A stretch of DNA of 64,000 nt, taken from Hydrogenophaga sp. Its GTDB lineage: Bacteria > Pseudomonadota > Gammaproteobacteria > Burkholderiales > Burkholderiaceae_C. Shown here one piece after another: positions 44,789-53,016 of the stretch; within the stretch, counting starts at the first letter, position 1; each line of letters opens with the position of its first letter. The notes beneath the pieces are model-generated. The model worked only from the letters and a program-made list of their open reading frames with translations. It did no database searches and had not been told where the DNA came from. The position numbers were made by a program, and so were the translations under genes. The DNA is taken from the NCBI RefSeq assembly GCF_026125825.1, contig NZ_JAHCKK010000010.1:1-64000 (forward strand), given 5' to 3'.

Positions 44789-45760
44789 TCAGGCGTCGAG
44801 CACGAGGTGGCCCGCGCGGCAGCGCGACACGCAGATCATCATGGACTTGTTCGCCGCGCGCTCCTGCTCGGTGAGGATGAGGTCGCGGTGCTCCACATCG
44901 CCCGCAATGACCTTGGTCTCACAGGCGCCGCACACGCCTTCGCGGCAGCTGTGGTCCAGCGCCACGCCTGCGTTGAGCAAGGCGTCGAGCAGCACCACGC
45001 CGGGTGCGACCTGCACGGTCTTGCCGGACTTGCGCAGTTCCACGCTGTAGCCCACCGCGGCGCTGGTGTCGGCCACGGGCGCGCCCGCGGCGAAGCGCTC
45101 CAGGTGCACGTGGCCCTGGCCCAGTTGCGCGCAGGCCCGTTCGTAGGCTTCGAGCATGGGGGCGGGGCCGCAAGCGTAGAAGTGCGTGTCCGCGGCGTGA
45201 CCGTCGAGCAATGTCAAGAGCTGGGGCGGGCGGCCCTGTTCATCGTCGAAGTGGGCGTGCAGCGAGAGCATGGGATGCGCCCGCACCAGGGCCTCGATCT
45301 CGCCCACGAAGGCCGCCTCTGCCCGGCTGCGCGCGCAGTAGATGAGGTGCGCCGGGCGGTGCAAGGCGGCCAGGCGCTGGAACATGGCGAACACGGGCGT
45401 GACACCGATGCCACCGGCCAGCAGCACGCTGCGCGGCGCGTCTTCCTGCAGCCGGAAGTGATTGCGCGGCGCGCCGATGGGTATGACCTGGCCCACGCGC
45501 AGTTGCTCATGCACATAGCGCGAGCCACCCCGGCTGTGGCGGTCGTTGAGCACGGCGACCACGCAGCGGTGGCTTTCGCCCGGGTTGGTGAGCGAGTAGC
45601 TGCGCACCAGGCCGTTGCCCAGGTGCAGGTCGATGTGGGCGCCGGCCTCCACCACGGGAAAGGCGGTGGCGGGCGCAACGGGACGCAGCTCGACGCTGAC
45701 GATGCCCGTGGCTTCGTGCCGGAGGTTGTAGACCAGGGCCTGCAAAGTGGGAGATGACAT
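44789..45760 (-). CDS. Phthalate-dioxygenase-type reductase (FMN/NAD and [2Fe-2S])
   Basis: A 323-residue class IA oxygenase reductase: flavin domain with RSYSLTNPGE, NAD domain with VLLAGGIGVTPVFAMF, and a C-terminal plant-type ferredoxin with cluster cysteines C272, C277, C280 (CREGVCGAC) and C310. It passes electrons from NAD(P)H to the Rieske oxygenase encoded at the start of the same operon. The start at 45760 is 10 bp after the SDR stop codon. Confidence 0.9.
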   Translation of the reverse strand: MSSPTLQALVYNLRHEATGIVSVELRPVAPATAFPVVEAGAHIDLHLGNGLVRSYSLTNPGESHRCVVAVLNDRHSRGGSRYVHEQLRVGQVIPIGAPRNHFRLQEDAPRSVLLAGGIGVTPVFAMFQRLAALHRPAHLIYCARSRAEAAFVGEIEALVRAHPMLSLHAHFDDEQGRPPQLLTLLDGHAADTHFYACGPAPMLEAYERACAQLGQGHVHLERFAAGAPVADTSAAVGYSVELRKSGKTVQVAPGVVLLDALLNAGVALDHSCREGVCGACETKVIAGDVEHRDLILTEQERAANKSMMICVSRCRAGHLVLDA

Positions 45761-45770
45761 CCCGGGCGCC

Positions 45771-46550
45771 TCACATGATGTGCAGCCCACCGTCGACCAT
45801 CAGCGTGGTGCCGGTGATGAAGGACGCTTCGCCCGAGGCCAGCCACACGATGGGCCAGGCAATTTCCTCGGGCGAGGCCCAGCGGCCGATGAGCGAGGTG
45901 TCCTTGCGCTCGGTCTTGAGCTGTTCGACGCTCTTGCCCGAGCCTTGGGCGCGGCCGACGTGGAAGTCCGTCAGCGTGGAGCCGGGGCAGACCGCGTTGG
46001 CGCGCACGCCGTGTGGCGCCTCCTCGAAAGCCAGGCTGCGCGTGAACGCGAGCTGGGCGGCCTTGGTCGCGTCGTACAGCGCCATGCCTTTGCGGCCGGT
46101 GACGGCGTAGCAGGACGAGACGTTGACGATGGCGCCCGCGCCGCTGTGCCGCAAGGCCGGCAGGGCCGCGCCGCAGTAGTTGGACATGCCCACCAGGTTC
46201 ACGCCCACCATGGCCTGCCATTCGGCGGGCGTGGCGTGTGCCGCGGCGGTGTAGTTGCGCATGGCGGCGTTGTTGACCAGGATGTCGAGCCCGCCCCACT
46301 GCGTGGTGCACTGGGCCACCGCCGCCTGGGCGGCGGCTTCGTCGGCCACGTTGGCCGCGACGATGGCCACGCGCGCCTGCGGCATGGCCTGCAGGATGGC
46401 GTCCTGCGTGCGCGCCAGGGCCTGGGCGTCGGCGTCCACCAGCAGCACGGCCGCGCCTTCGCGACAGAACAACCGGGCAGCGGCGGCGCCGATGCCGGCG
46501 CCCCCGCCGGTGATCAGCGCGGTCTTGCCCGCGAGTCGGGGTTCGCTCAT
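45771..46550 (-). CDS. Short-chain dehydrogenase/reductase (SDR)
   Basis: A 259-residue classical SDR: cofactor motif TGGGAGIG (14-21), NNAAMRN (93-99), catalytic S145/S146, Y159 and K163 (YDATK). Asp39 after the second strand (LLVDAD) favours NAD over NADP. It would oxidise a hydroxylated or diol product of the Rieske oxygenase. It lies 7 bp after the Bug receptor gene. Confidence 0.9.
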   Translation of the reverse strand: MSEPRLAGKTALITGGGAGIGAAAARLFCREGAAVLLVDADAQALARTQDAILQAMPQARVAIVAANVADEAAAQAAVAQCTTQWGGLDILVNNAAMRNYTAAAHATPAEWQAMVGVNLVGMSNYCGAALPALRHSGAGAIVNVSSCYAVTGRKGMALYDATKAAQLAFTRSLAFEEAPHGVRANAVCPGSTLTDFHVGRAQGSGKSVEQLKTERKDTSLIGRWASPEEIAWPIVWLASGEASFITGTTLMVDGGLHIM

Positions 46551-46557
46551 GTTGCGA

Positions 46558-47535
46558 TCACTCCGCCTTGGCGCCGGTGGCCTTGATGACCTTGCCCCAG
46601 CGCACGATCTCGGTGCGGATCCAGTCGCTGAACTGCTTGGGCGAGCCCGCGATGATTTCAAACTCCATCTCGTGCAGGCGCTTCTGAATCTCGGGCGAGT
46701 TCAGGATGCGCACCATCTCTTCGTTGTAGCGGTTGATGATGGCCGGCGGTGTACCGGCGGGCGCTAGCAGCCCGATCCACGAGGTGGCCTCGAAATCCTT
46801 GAGGCCGGACTCGGCGAGCGTGGGCACGTCGGGTGTGCTGGGGAAGCGCTTGGGACCGGTGGAGGCCAGCAGCTTGAGGCGGCCTTCCTTCACGAAGCCC
46901 TGCACGTTGCCCGGCACGAAGAAGCCGGCCTGGATGTTGCCCGCGATCAGGTCGGTGACGGCCGGGCCGGCGCCGCGGTAGGGGATGTGCGTCATGTGGA
47001 AGCCGGCGGCCGACTTCATCATTTCCATGGTGAGGTGCGAGGCGCTGCCCATGGCGACCGAACCATACGAGTACTGCGCCGGGTTGGCCTTGGCCTTGGC
47101 GATGAAGTCCTTCACGTCTGCGATGCCGGCGGCGGGATTGACCACCAGGTACTGCGGCGACTTCACGGCCAGGGTGATGGGCGCGAGGTCCTTCACCGGG
47201 TCGTAGGGCATCTTGTCGAACAGCGTGACGTTGATGGCCAGCGGGCCGTTGTAGCCGATCAGCAGGGTGTGTCCATCGGGCGCGGAGCGCGCCACTTCCA
47301 GCGCGCCGATGTTGCCGCCCGCGCCGGGCTTGTTCTCGACCACGAAAGGCTGGCCAAAGGCCTTCTGCAGTTCCGGGCCGATCAGACGCGCGAGCACGTC
47401 GTTGGTGCTGCCGACAATGGGCACGATGATGCGCACGGGCTTGCTCGGTCGCCAGTCGGCGCCTTGCGCCCAGGCCGAGGTGGCCGCGCAGGCCGCGAGC
47501 GCGACAGCGGCCGCGAATTTGAGATGGGACTTCAT
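46558..47535 (-). CDS. Bug/TctC family solute receptor (third copy)
   Basis: A 325-residue periplasmic receptor with a Sec signal (MKSHLKFAAAVALAACAATSAWAQG). It has the Bug hallmarks: [36 protein letters not shown], and HIPYRGAGPAVTDLIAGNIQ. It lies inside the Rieske oxygenase operon, so it probably binds the aromatic acid that the oxygenase attacks. No TctA or TctB gene nearby. Confidence 0.9.
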   Translation of the reverse strand: MKSHLKFAAAVALAACAATSAWAQGADWRPSKPVRIIVPIVGSTNDVLARLIGPELQKAFGQPFVVENKPGAGGNIGALEVARSAPDGHTLLIGYNGPLAINVTLFDKMPYDPVKDLAPITLAVKSPQYLVVNPAAGIADVKDFIAKAKANPAQYSYGSVAMGSASHLTMEMMKSAAGFHMTHIPYRGAGPAVTDLIAGNIQAGFFVPGNVQGFVKEGRLKLLASTGPKRFPSTPDVPTLAESGLKDFEATSWIGLLAPAGTPPAIINRYNEEMVRILNSPEIQKRLHEMEFEIIAGSPKQFSDWIRTEIVRWGKVIKATGAKAE

Positions 47536-47580
47536 GGATGTCTCCTGTGGTGGTCTGTCGTGGGGAAAAGGGTCAGCCGC

Positions 47581-48855
47581 TCAGAGGCTGAAAACCGGCT
47601 TCTTCGTGGCGTCGGCGAGCTGCTCGCGGGCCCAGGCGACCGGGTCCTGCTCCTTGGGCAGCAGCACGCCGGCGGGGCGCACGTGCTGCGCGCTGGCGTC
47701 GAGCGCAGGCGGCGTCTGTCCCTGCTCCAGGCCGAGCGCGGCTTCGTTGAGCATGCGGCGCGCCATCACGATGGCCTTGTCGGTGGGCAGCAGCTTCTCG
47801 GCCTCGTGGTCCTGGATGGTGCCCATGCTTTCCTGCAGCGAATAGTCCTGCGCGGAGAAGCCGAAGACGCCGCTGTACGAGCGGTCTTCGCGCTGGGCCA
47901 CGCGGTCCATGCCGTAGTCGTTGTCGCGGTTCTGCTTGGGGATGAAGCTGCCGGGCGCCTCGTACTCGACGTGGATGCCCTTGCCCTCTTGCATGGCGGT
48001 GCGCTCTTCTTCGGTGAGCGGCCGGGCGGGTTGCCAGTTGATGCTCCAGGCCCAGCAGCTGTGGTCGTCGATCGGCACCCACACATGGCCGCCCAGCGCA
48101 TGGTCGCCGAACGGGGCGATGAGTGTGAACCAGGGAAACAGCCACTGCGTGATGCGCCAGTAGTACGAGTCAGGCTCGCCGTTGCGGCGCCCGAACAGGC
48201 TCAGGCCAAAGGGGGTCTGCTCGATCTCGAACTTCACATTGCCGTCGGCCTTGATGTAGTCCAGCGCCTTGACACCCTGGTGCATGGGATCGGTGTCGAC
48301 CTCGAAGCGGTGCACATAGGAGACATGGGCGGTGTCAATGCCGCCTTCCATGGCCTGCAGCCAGCTGCTGTACTGCAGGCGCTTGGAGACGAACACATGC
48401 TCCGGCGGCAGCGTGCACCACTCCAGCTCCGGCGGCTCGGGCTGCTGCTCGGCCGGGCCCATGTACGCCCAGACGATGCCGCCGCGTTCGACGCAGGGGT
48501 AGCCCTTGATGTGCATGCGCGCGCAGGCTTGCGGGGCGGAGGGCACGTCCACGCACTTTCCATCGCCATCGAACTTCACGCCGTGGTAGGCGCAGCGGAT
48601 GCCGTTGTCCTCGTTGCGGCCGAAGTAGAGCGAGACACCGCGGTGCGAGCAGAACTCGCCGATCAGGCAAGCCTTGCCATCGGTGTTGCGAAAGGCCAGC
48701 AGTTTCTCGCCGAGCAGTTGCACGCGCACCTGGGGCCCATCGGCCTGCGCGATTTCGCTCGACATCAGCGCGGGCACCCAGTAGCGACGCATCAGGTTGC
48801 CCATGCGCGTGCCGGGACCGACGCGGGTGAGCGTTTCAGACATTTCCTTGTTCAC
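47581..48855 (-). CDS. Rieske non-haem iron oxygenase alpha subunit (phthalate 4,5-dioxygenase-like)
   Basis: A 424-residue oxygenase. The Rieske cluster ligands are C69/H71 (CSHRG) and C88/H91 (CAYHG). The mononuclear iron site shows D174, H177 and H182 in GGIDTAHVSYVH. The overall layout fits the phthalate 4,5-dioxygenase/aromatic-acid group that works with a PDR-type reductase, which is encoded in the same operon. I chose the GTG at 48853-48855, preceded by GGAG at 8 nt; the ATG at 48843 has its AAGGA too close. The real substrate is not predictable. Confidence 0.9.
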   Translation of the reverse strand: MNKEMSETLTRVGPGTRMGNLMRRYWVPALMSSEIAQADGPQVRVQLLGEKLLAFRNTDGKACLIGEFCSHRGVSLYFGRNEDNGIRCAYHGVKFDGDGKCVDVPSAPQACARMHIKGYPCVERGGIVWAYMGPAEQQPEPPELEWCTLPPEHVFVSKRLQYSSWLQAMEGGIDTAHVSYVHRFEVDTDPMHQGVKALDYIKADGNVKFEIEQTPFGLSLFGRRNGEPDSYYWRITQWLFPWFTLIAPFGDHALGGHVWVPIDDHSCWAWSINWQPARPLTEEERTAMQEGKGIHVEYEAPGSFIPKQNRDNDYGMDRVAQREDRSYSGVFGFSAQDYSLQESMGTIQDHEAEKLLPTDKAIVMARRMLNEAALGLEQGQTPPALDASAQHVRPAGVLLPKEQDPVAWAREQLADATKKPVFSL

Positions 48856-48966
48856 AGGGGGACTCCATGGGGTGGGTTATTTGTACGTCAGGTGAGACAG
48901 TTGTCCATTTTTAATCCAGGCTTGATCCATGTCAAAGAAAATGACTCGACTGTCCATCAGGCGGAC

Positions 48967-48977
48967 GTATTTCATAC
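48967..48977. promoter_or_regulatory. Inverted repeat GTAT-TTC-ATAC in Rieske/IclR intergenic region
   Basis: A perfect 4-bp inverted repeat 30 bp before the IclR start, in the 152-bp divergent region. A second imperfect element, GTCC-N7-GGAC, overlaps the upstream side. It is a candidate operator for the IclR protein. Confidence 0.35.
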
Positions 48978-49007
48978 AATGCGGCATCCGATACCCGGGA
49001 GATGGCA

Positions 49008-49757
49008 ATGAGCATCGACAAGAGCAACGAGGGCGTGCGCGCCGTGGATCGCGCGCTGGACATCCTGATGGCCTTTCGCGCGGACGACCGGCAGCTGAGC
49101 GCGAGCGAACTGCTCAAGCGCGTGGACCTGAGCCGCCCTACCCTGTACCGGTTGCTGCGCACGCTGGAGTTGCGCGGCTTCATCGTGTCGGTGGGCGAGC
49201 CGCAGCGTTTCCAGCTCGGCCCGTCGGTGGCGCACCTGGCGCACATGTGGAACTCGGGCCTGGACCTGGCCACGCTGTCGCAGCCGATGATGCGCCGCCT
49301 CTGGGAGCAGACGGGCGAGACGGTGGCGCTGCTGGTGCACCACGGCGAGGAGCGGGTGTGCGTGGCGGAGATGCCGAGCGCGCAACCCCTGAGTTTCAAG
49401 CGCGGCGTGGGCCACAGCGAGAAGGTGATCCTGGGCGCGAGCGGGCGCGCCATTCTCGCGTTCGCGCCCGACGCGCTGAACTACATCGAGGGCCGCATCC
49501 CGAAGGCGCGCCAGAAGGCGTACCTGGACGAGCTGGTGCGCATCCGCGAGACCGGCTACGCCATCAGCCGCGACGAATTGATCCAGGGAGCGGTGGCGAT
49601 CGCCGCGCCGTTTTTCTCGGCTGGCTCGAAGGTGGTGGGCTCGCTCGCGGTGTATGGCCCGAGCGCGCGCGTGGACGACGCGCAGGTCAGGCGCATCGTG
49701 CAGTGGCTGCTGCAGGCCGCGCGCGATCTCTCGCAGAAGGCCGGCGCGGGGCCATAA
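49008..49757 (+). CDS. IclR-family transcriptional regulator
   Basis: A 249-residue regulator: winged helix in VDRALDILMAFRADDRQLSASEL and RVDLSRPTLYRLLRTLELRG, then the IclR effector domain with FKRGVGHSEKVILGASGRAI. It is divergent from the Rieske oxygenase operon and is its likely regulator. GGGAG at 48997-49001 is 6 nt from ATG 49008; the ATG at 49002 directly follows it and is less likely. Confidence 0.9.
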   Translation: MSIDKSNEGVRAVDRALDILMAFRADDRQLSASELLKRVDLSRPTLYRLLRTLELRGFIVSVGEPQRFQLGPSVAHLAHMWNSGLDLATLSQPMMRRLWEQTGETVALLVHHGEERVCVAEMPSAQPLSFKRGVGHSEKVILGASGRAILAFAPDALNYIEGRIPKARQKAYLDELVRIRETGYAISRDELIQGAVAIAAPFFSAGSKVVGSLAVYGPSARVDDAQVRRIVQWLLQAARDLSQKAGAGP

Positions 49758-49834
49758 CGCGCTGCGCCCCATGCGCGGCGTGGGACGCACCTATCATGGG
49801 CGCCTGATCCTCTTCTGACGAAAGGAACCGCTCC

Positions 49835-50224
49835 ATGAAAAGCATCGCCACCGTCCTGTTCGGCGCCTGGGCCGTGCTGGTGCTCACGCTGCCCGCGTTC
49901 GCGGCGGAGCCTTCCTCGGCCTGCCATGCCAAGCGCCGCAACATCGAGGCCCAGCTGACCAACGCGACCGAGAACGGCCGCAAACAGGAAGCGGCCGGCC
50001 TGAGGAAAGCCCTGCGCGCCAACGAAGCGAACTGCACGGACGAATGGCTCGACAAGGAGCACAGCCGCAAGATCCTGGAGGCGCGCCAGAAAGTGGCCGA
50101 ACGCGAGGCGCGCCTGCGCGAGGCCGAACAGAAGGGCGATCCGAAGAAGGTGGCCGAGCGCCAGGCCAGGCTGGAAGCAGCGCGCCGCGAACTGAGCGAG
50201 GCCGAGCAGCCGCTCGAGCGCTGA
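49835..50224 (+). CDS. DUF1090 family secreted protein
   Basis: A 129-residue protein with a Sec signal peptide (MKSIATVLFGAWAVLVLTLPAFAA). A highly charged helical remainder starts with CHAKRRNIEAQLTNA, which matches DUF1090 (E. coli YqjC type), and ends in a coiled-coil-like KVAEREARLREAEQKG region. Periplasmic; function unknown. Confidence 0.85.
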   Translation: MKSIATVLFGAWAVLVLTLPAFAAEPSSACHAKRRNIEAQLTNATENGRKQEAAGLRKALRANEANCTDEWLDKEHSRKILEARQKVAEREARLREAEQKGDPKKVAERQARLEAARRELSEAEQPLER

Positions 50225-50246
50225 AGCGCGGCGGGCGCCCTGCGCC

Positions 50247-51839
50247 TCAGACGGTGGTTTCCATCAGGCAGCGGGTGACGCGCGGCGGTTCGTCGCCGAG
50301 ATGAAAGGCCAGCTTGCGGTCGCGCAACGCGACGTCGGCGGCGGTGACGCGATCGAATCGCCGAAGGTGGTCCGTCCAGGACTCATCCACGATCACCTCG
50401 ACGAAGCGGCCCGGGTCGTTGATGTCGTGCAGCAGCTCCCAAGACAGGGCGCCGTGGCGCAGGCGCCCGCGCCGGCTTTCGTTGAGCATCAGGAGCCGGA
50501 ATTCCGCCGCGCGCGCGGGGTCGATGCGGTACTCGATGCTGACCATCACATGGCCATGCCCCGGCGGTTCAGAGGTCGACGGTGCGGGAAAGATGCGCTT
50601 GGGGGTGAGATCGTCTTCCAGACCCGCGTCGGGCATCCAGCGGTTGACGGCCGCCATGGCGCTGATGCCGCTGACGGCGGCGATGCCCAGGCAGACGGGC
50701 ACGCTGGTCCAGGTGGCGACCTGGCCCCAGAGCGCCGCGCCCGCCGCGCTGCCACCCATGATGGACATCTGGTAGATCGACATGCCGCGCGCGCGCACCC
50801 AGTCGGGCAGGCCCATCTGGATCGACACGCTGAGCGTGTTGGCCACGGTGATCCAGGCCGCCCCCCCGAGGAACATGGCGGGCACGGCGATCCAGAGCTG
50901 ATGGGTCACGGCCATGACGGCCATCGCGGCGGCCTGGACCGCCGCGCCGCGCATCACCAGGCCATCGCGCGAATAGCGCCGGCGCAGCCGGGGCAGGAAG
51001 GCGGTGGAGGTGATGGCACCCGCGCCCATGGCGGCCAGCAGCAGGGTGAAAGTACCGGCGCCGCCATCCTGCATGCCGCGCGCGATCAGGGCCAGCAGCG
51101 CCATCAGCGCGGTCGAGTGGAAGAAGAAGATCGAGATGCGCAGCAGCACCCCTTTGAGCAGGTACGACTGCGCCACGTACTGCAGCCCCACGCGCATCGC
51201 GGAGCCCAGCCGCTCACGGCCCAGCGGATTGGGCGTGTGCTGGCGCTTCCAGCGGCTGATGATGACCGCAGCCCCGATCGAGAGCAGCGCGTTGAACAGA
51301 AAGACCCAGGCACTGCCGGCGCTGGCGATCAGCGCCCCGGCGGCCAGCGGGCCGATGATGCGAGAGGCGTTCATCGACACGCCATTGAGCCCCAGCGCCG
51401 CCGGCAGCTGCGAGCGCGGCACGAGCTCGGGCACGATGGCCGAGAACACGGGCCAGCGCATCGCCATGCCGATGCCGTTGGCGAAGATCAGCACCAGCAG
51501 CAGCGGCGGCGTCATCACGTCGAGAAAGATGACCGCGCTCAGCAGGATGGCCACTGCCGCCACCCACAGCTGCGTGAAGAGGAAATAGCGCTTGCGGTCC
51601 AGGTTGTCGGCCAGCGCGCCGCTGGGCAGGCCGAGCAGGAACACAGGCAGGGTGGCGGCCGTCTGCACCAGCGCCACCCACAGGGGCTTGGTGGTCAGCG
51701 AGGTCATCATCCAGGCCGCCGCCACTTCGCTCATCCACATGCAGATGTTGGCCATGAGCCAGGTGGTCCATAACATGCGGAACACCGGCAGGCGCAAGGG
51801 AGCTATGGGCGAGAGGCTGTCGTCATCGGCTTGGGACAT
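50247..51839 (-). CDS. MFS transporter with C-terminal monooxygenase-like domain (MFS_3)
   Basis: A 530-residue protein. Residues about 15-420 are a 12-helix major facilitator of the EntS/MFS_3 group, with motif GALADNLDRKRY between helices 2 and 3. The C-terminal 95 residues (HVMVSIEYRIDPARAAEF onward) form an antibiotic-biosynthesis-monooxygenase-like ferredoxin fold, the known MFS_3 extension. It probably exports a small molecule; substrate unknown. The start ATG is at 51837-51839, before MSQADDDSLSPIAPLRL. Confidence 0.88.
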   Translation of the reverse strand: MSQADDDSLSPIAPLRLPVFRMLWTTWLMANICMWMSEVAAAWMMTSLTTKPLWVALVQTAATLPVFLLGLPSGALADNLDRKRYFLFTQLWVAAVAILLSAVIFLDVMTPPLLLVLIFANGIGMAMRWPVFSAIVPELVPRSQLPAALGLNGVSMNASRIIGPLAAGALIASAGSAWVFLFNALLSIGAAVIISRWKRQHTPNPLGRERLGSAMRVGLQYVAQSYLLKGVLLRISIFFFHSTALMALLALIARGMQDGGAGTFTLLLAAMGAGAITSTAFLPRLRRRYSRDGLVMRGAAVQAAAMAVMAVTHQLWIAVPAMFLGGAAWITVANTLSVSIQMGLPDWVRARGMSIYQMSIMGGSAAGAALWGQVATWTSVPVCLGIAAVSGISAMAAVNRWMPDAGLEDDLTPKRIFPAPSTSEPPGHGHVMVSIEYRIDPARAAEFRLLMLNESRRGRLRHGALSWELLHDINDPGRFVEVIVDESWTDHLRRFDRVTAADVALRDRKLAFHLGDEPPRVTRCLMETTV

Positions 51840-51858
51840 GGGGGCACTGTAAAGGTTC

Positions 51859-52908
51859 TTACAGCCCTCTTTGCGACACCGCACCCGGCCTGGCCGAGTA
51901 GCGCACCAGGCCGTCCAGGGCCTCGATCTCCACACGCGCGTGCCGCCGGGCATAGACCTCCGCCTTGAGCCATTCCAGCTCGGCGTTCAGGTTCGCCTCG
52001 TCGGCCAGGGTGCAATACCAGACCTTGGCATCGCCATCCCACCGGTAGCCCCGGGCCTTGAGCAGGTCCTTGGACTCGAACGGCGAGCCGGTGGCGCGCA
52101 GCTTGAAGCTGGGCTGGGCCGCCGCCGAGATGAGGCGGCTCAGTCCCGTGGCCTGGCCCTGCGGGCCCACCGGGCGCGACAGCACCTGCAGCAGGGCGTG
52201 GCAGTCGACCTGCGCCCGGTGCGCGTCGTAGAACCAGCCTTGGTTCTGTGCGAGTGCACTGAGTTTGGCCGACTCGGCGCCAGCGGCCTTCCAGTCGATG
52301 TCCGCGAAAGAGCAGGCCCAGGGCCTGGCGGCGAAGCCGGGGAAGCGCGCTTCCACGAAGGGGCGGTCGAAGCCGGCGTTGTGCGCGACGATCAGATCGG
52401 CCCGGGCCACCAGGGCCTGAACCTGCGCATCGTCCAGCCGGTGCCCGGCCACCATGTCGTCGCTGATGCCGGTCACCTGCTGGGCCACCGCCGGGATCGG
52501 CATGCCCGGGTCTTCAAACCCTTCGAACAGCGTCACCGGCCCGAACGGCAAGCCCGAGGCGAGGTCCACGTCGACCAGCAGCATCGCGAGTTCGATGATC
52601 TTGTCGGCCTGGTGAGACAGGCCGGTGGTCTCGGTGTCGAGCACGAGCACACGTTGCACGCCCGGCAGCGCCTGCCCGTGGCGGTCCGGCGGCGGGCCAT
52701 AGTCCGTGATGGGCACGAGGCGGCGCAGGACGCGGTAGGCAGGGTCCTGTTCCAGGCGCCGGGCCATGTCCTCCAGGGTAAGGGGGGGCGGGACCGGTAC
52801 CGGGACGGCAGGTCGGGCGCGTTTGCCGCGCGAGACAGATGGAGCAGGTGCAACGGGCTCGGGAGCCCCCTGACCAGGCACATCGAATTCAAAGCTGAAC
52901 TGATTCAT
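51859..52908 (-). CDS. DnaQ-like 3'-5' exonuclease
   Basis: A 349-residue DEDDh exonuclease: ExoI motif VLVLDTETTG, ExoII HNAGFDRPFVE and ExoIII HRAQVDCHAL. The first 80 residues are Pro-rich and probably disordered. The C-terminal 80 residues (DLLKARGYRWDGDAKVWYCT onward) form an extra small domain found in Burkholderiales homologues. It probably acts in DNA repair or RNA/DNA end trimming. Confidence 0.85.
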   Translation of the reverse strand: MNQFSFEFDVPGQGAPEPVAPAPSVSRGKRARPAVPVPVPPPLTLEDMARRLEQDPAYRVLRRLVPITDYGPPPDRHGQALPGVQRVLVLDTETTGLSHQADKIIELAMLLVDVDLASGLPFGPVTLFEGFEDPGMPIPAVAQQVTGISDDMVAGHRLDDAQVQALVARADLIVAHNAGFDRPFVEARFPGFAARPWACSFADIDWKAAGAESAKLSALAQNQGWFYDAHRAQVDCHALLQVLSRPVGPQGQATGLSRLISAAAQPSFKLRATGSPFESKDLLKARGYRWDGDAKVWYCTLADEANLNAELEWLKAEVYARRHARVEIEALDGLVRYSARPGAVSQRGL

Positions 52909-53016
52909 CCGTGAAGCCTACCTCACCCGGCGGGGGGCGTTCGCCATGAACTTGCCAGGTCGCCCGGTGTGGGACAGCTCATTGGCGGCGCGGCGCCGAG
53001 GCCATGGTTGATCGAC

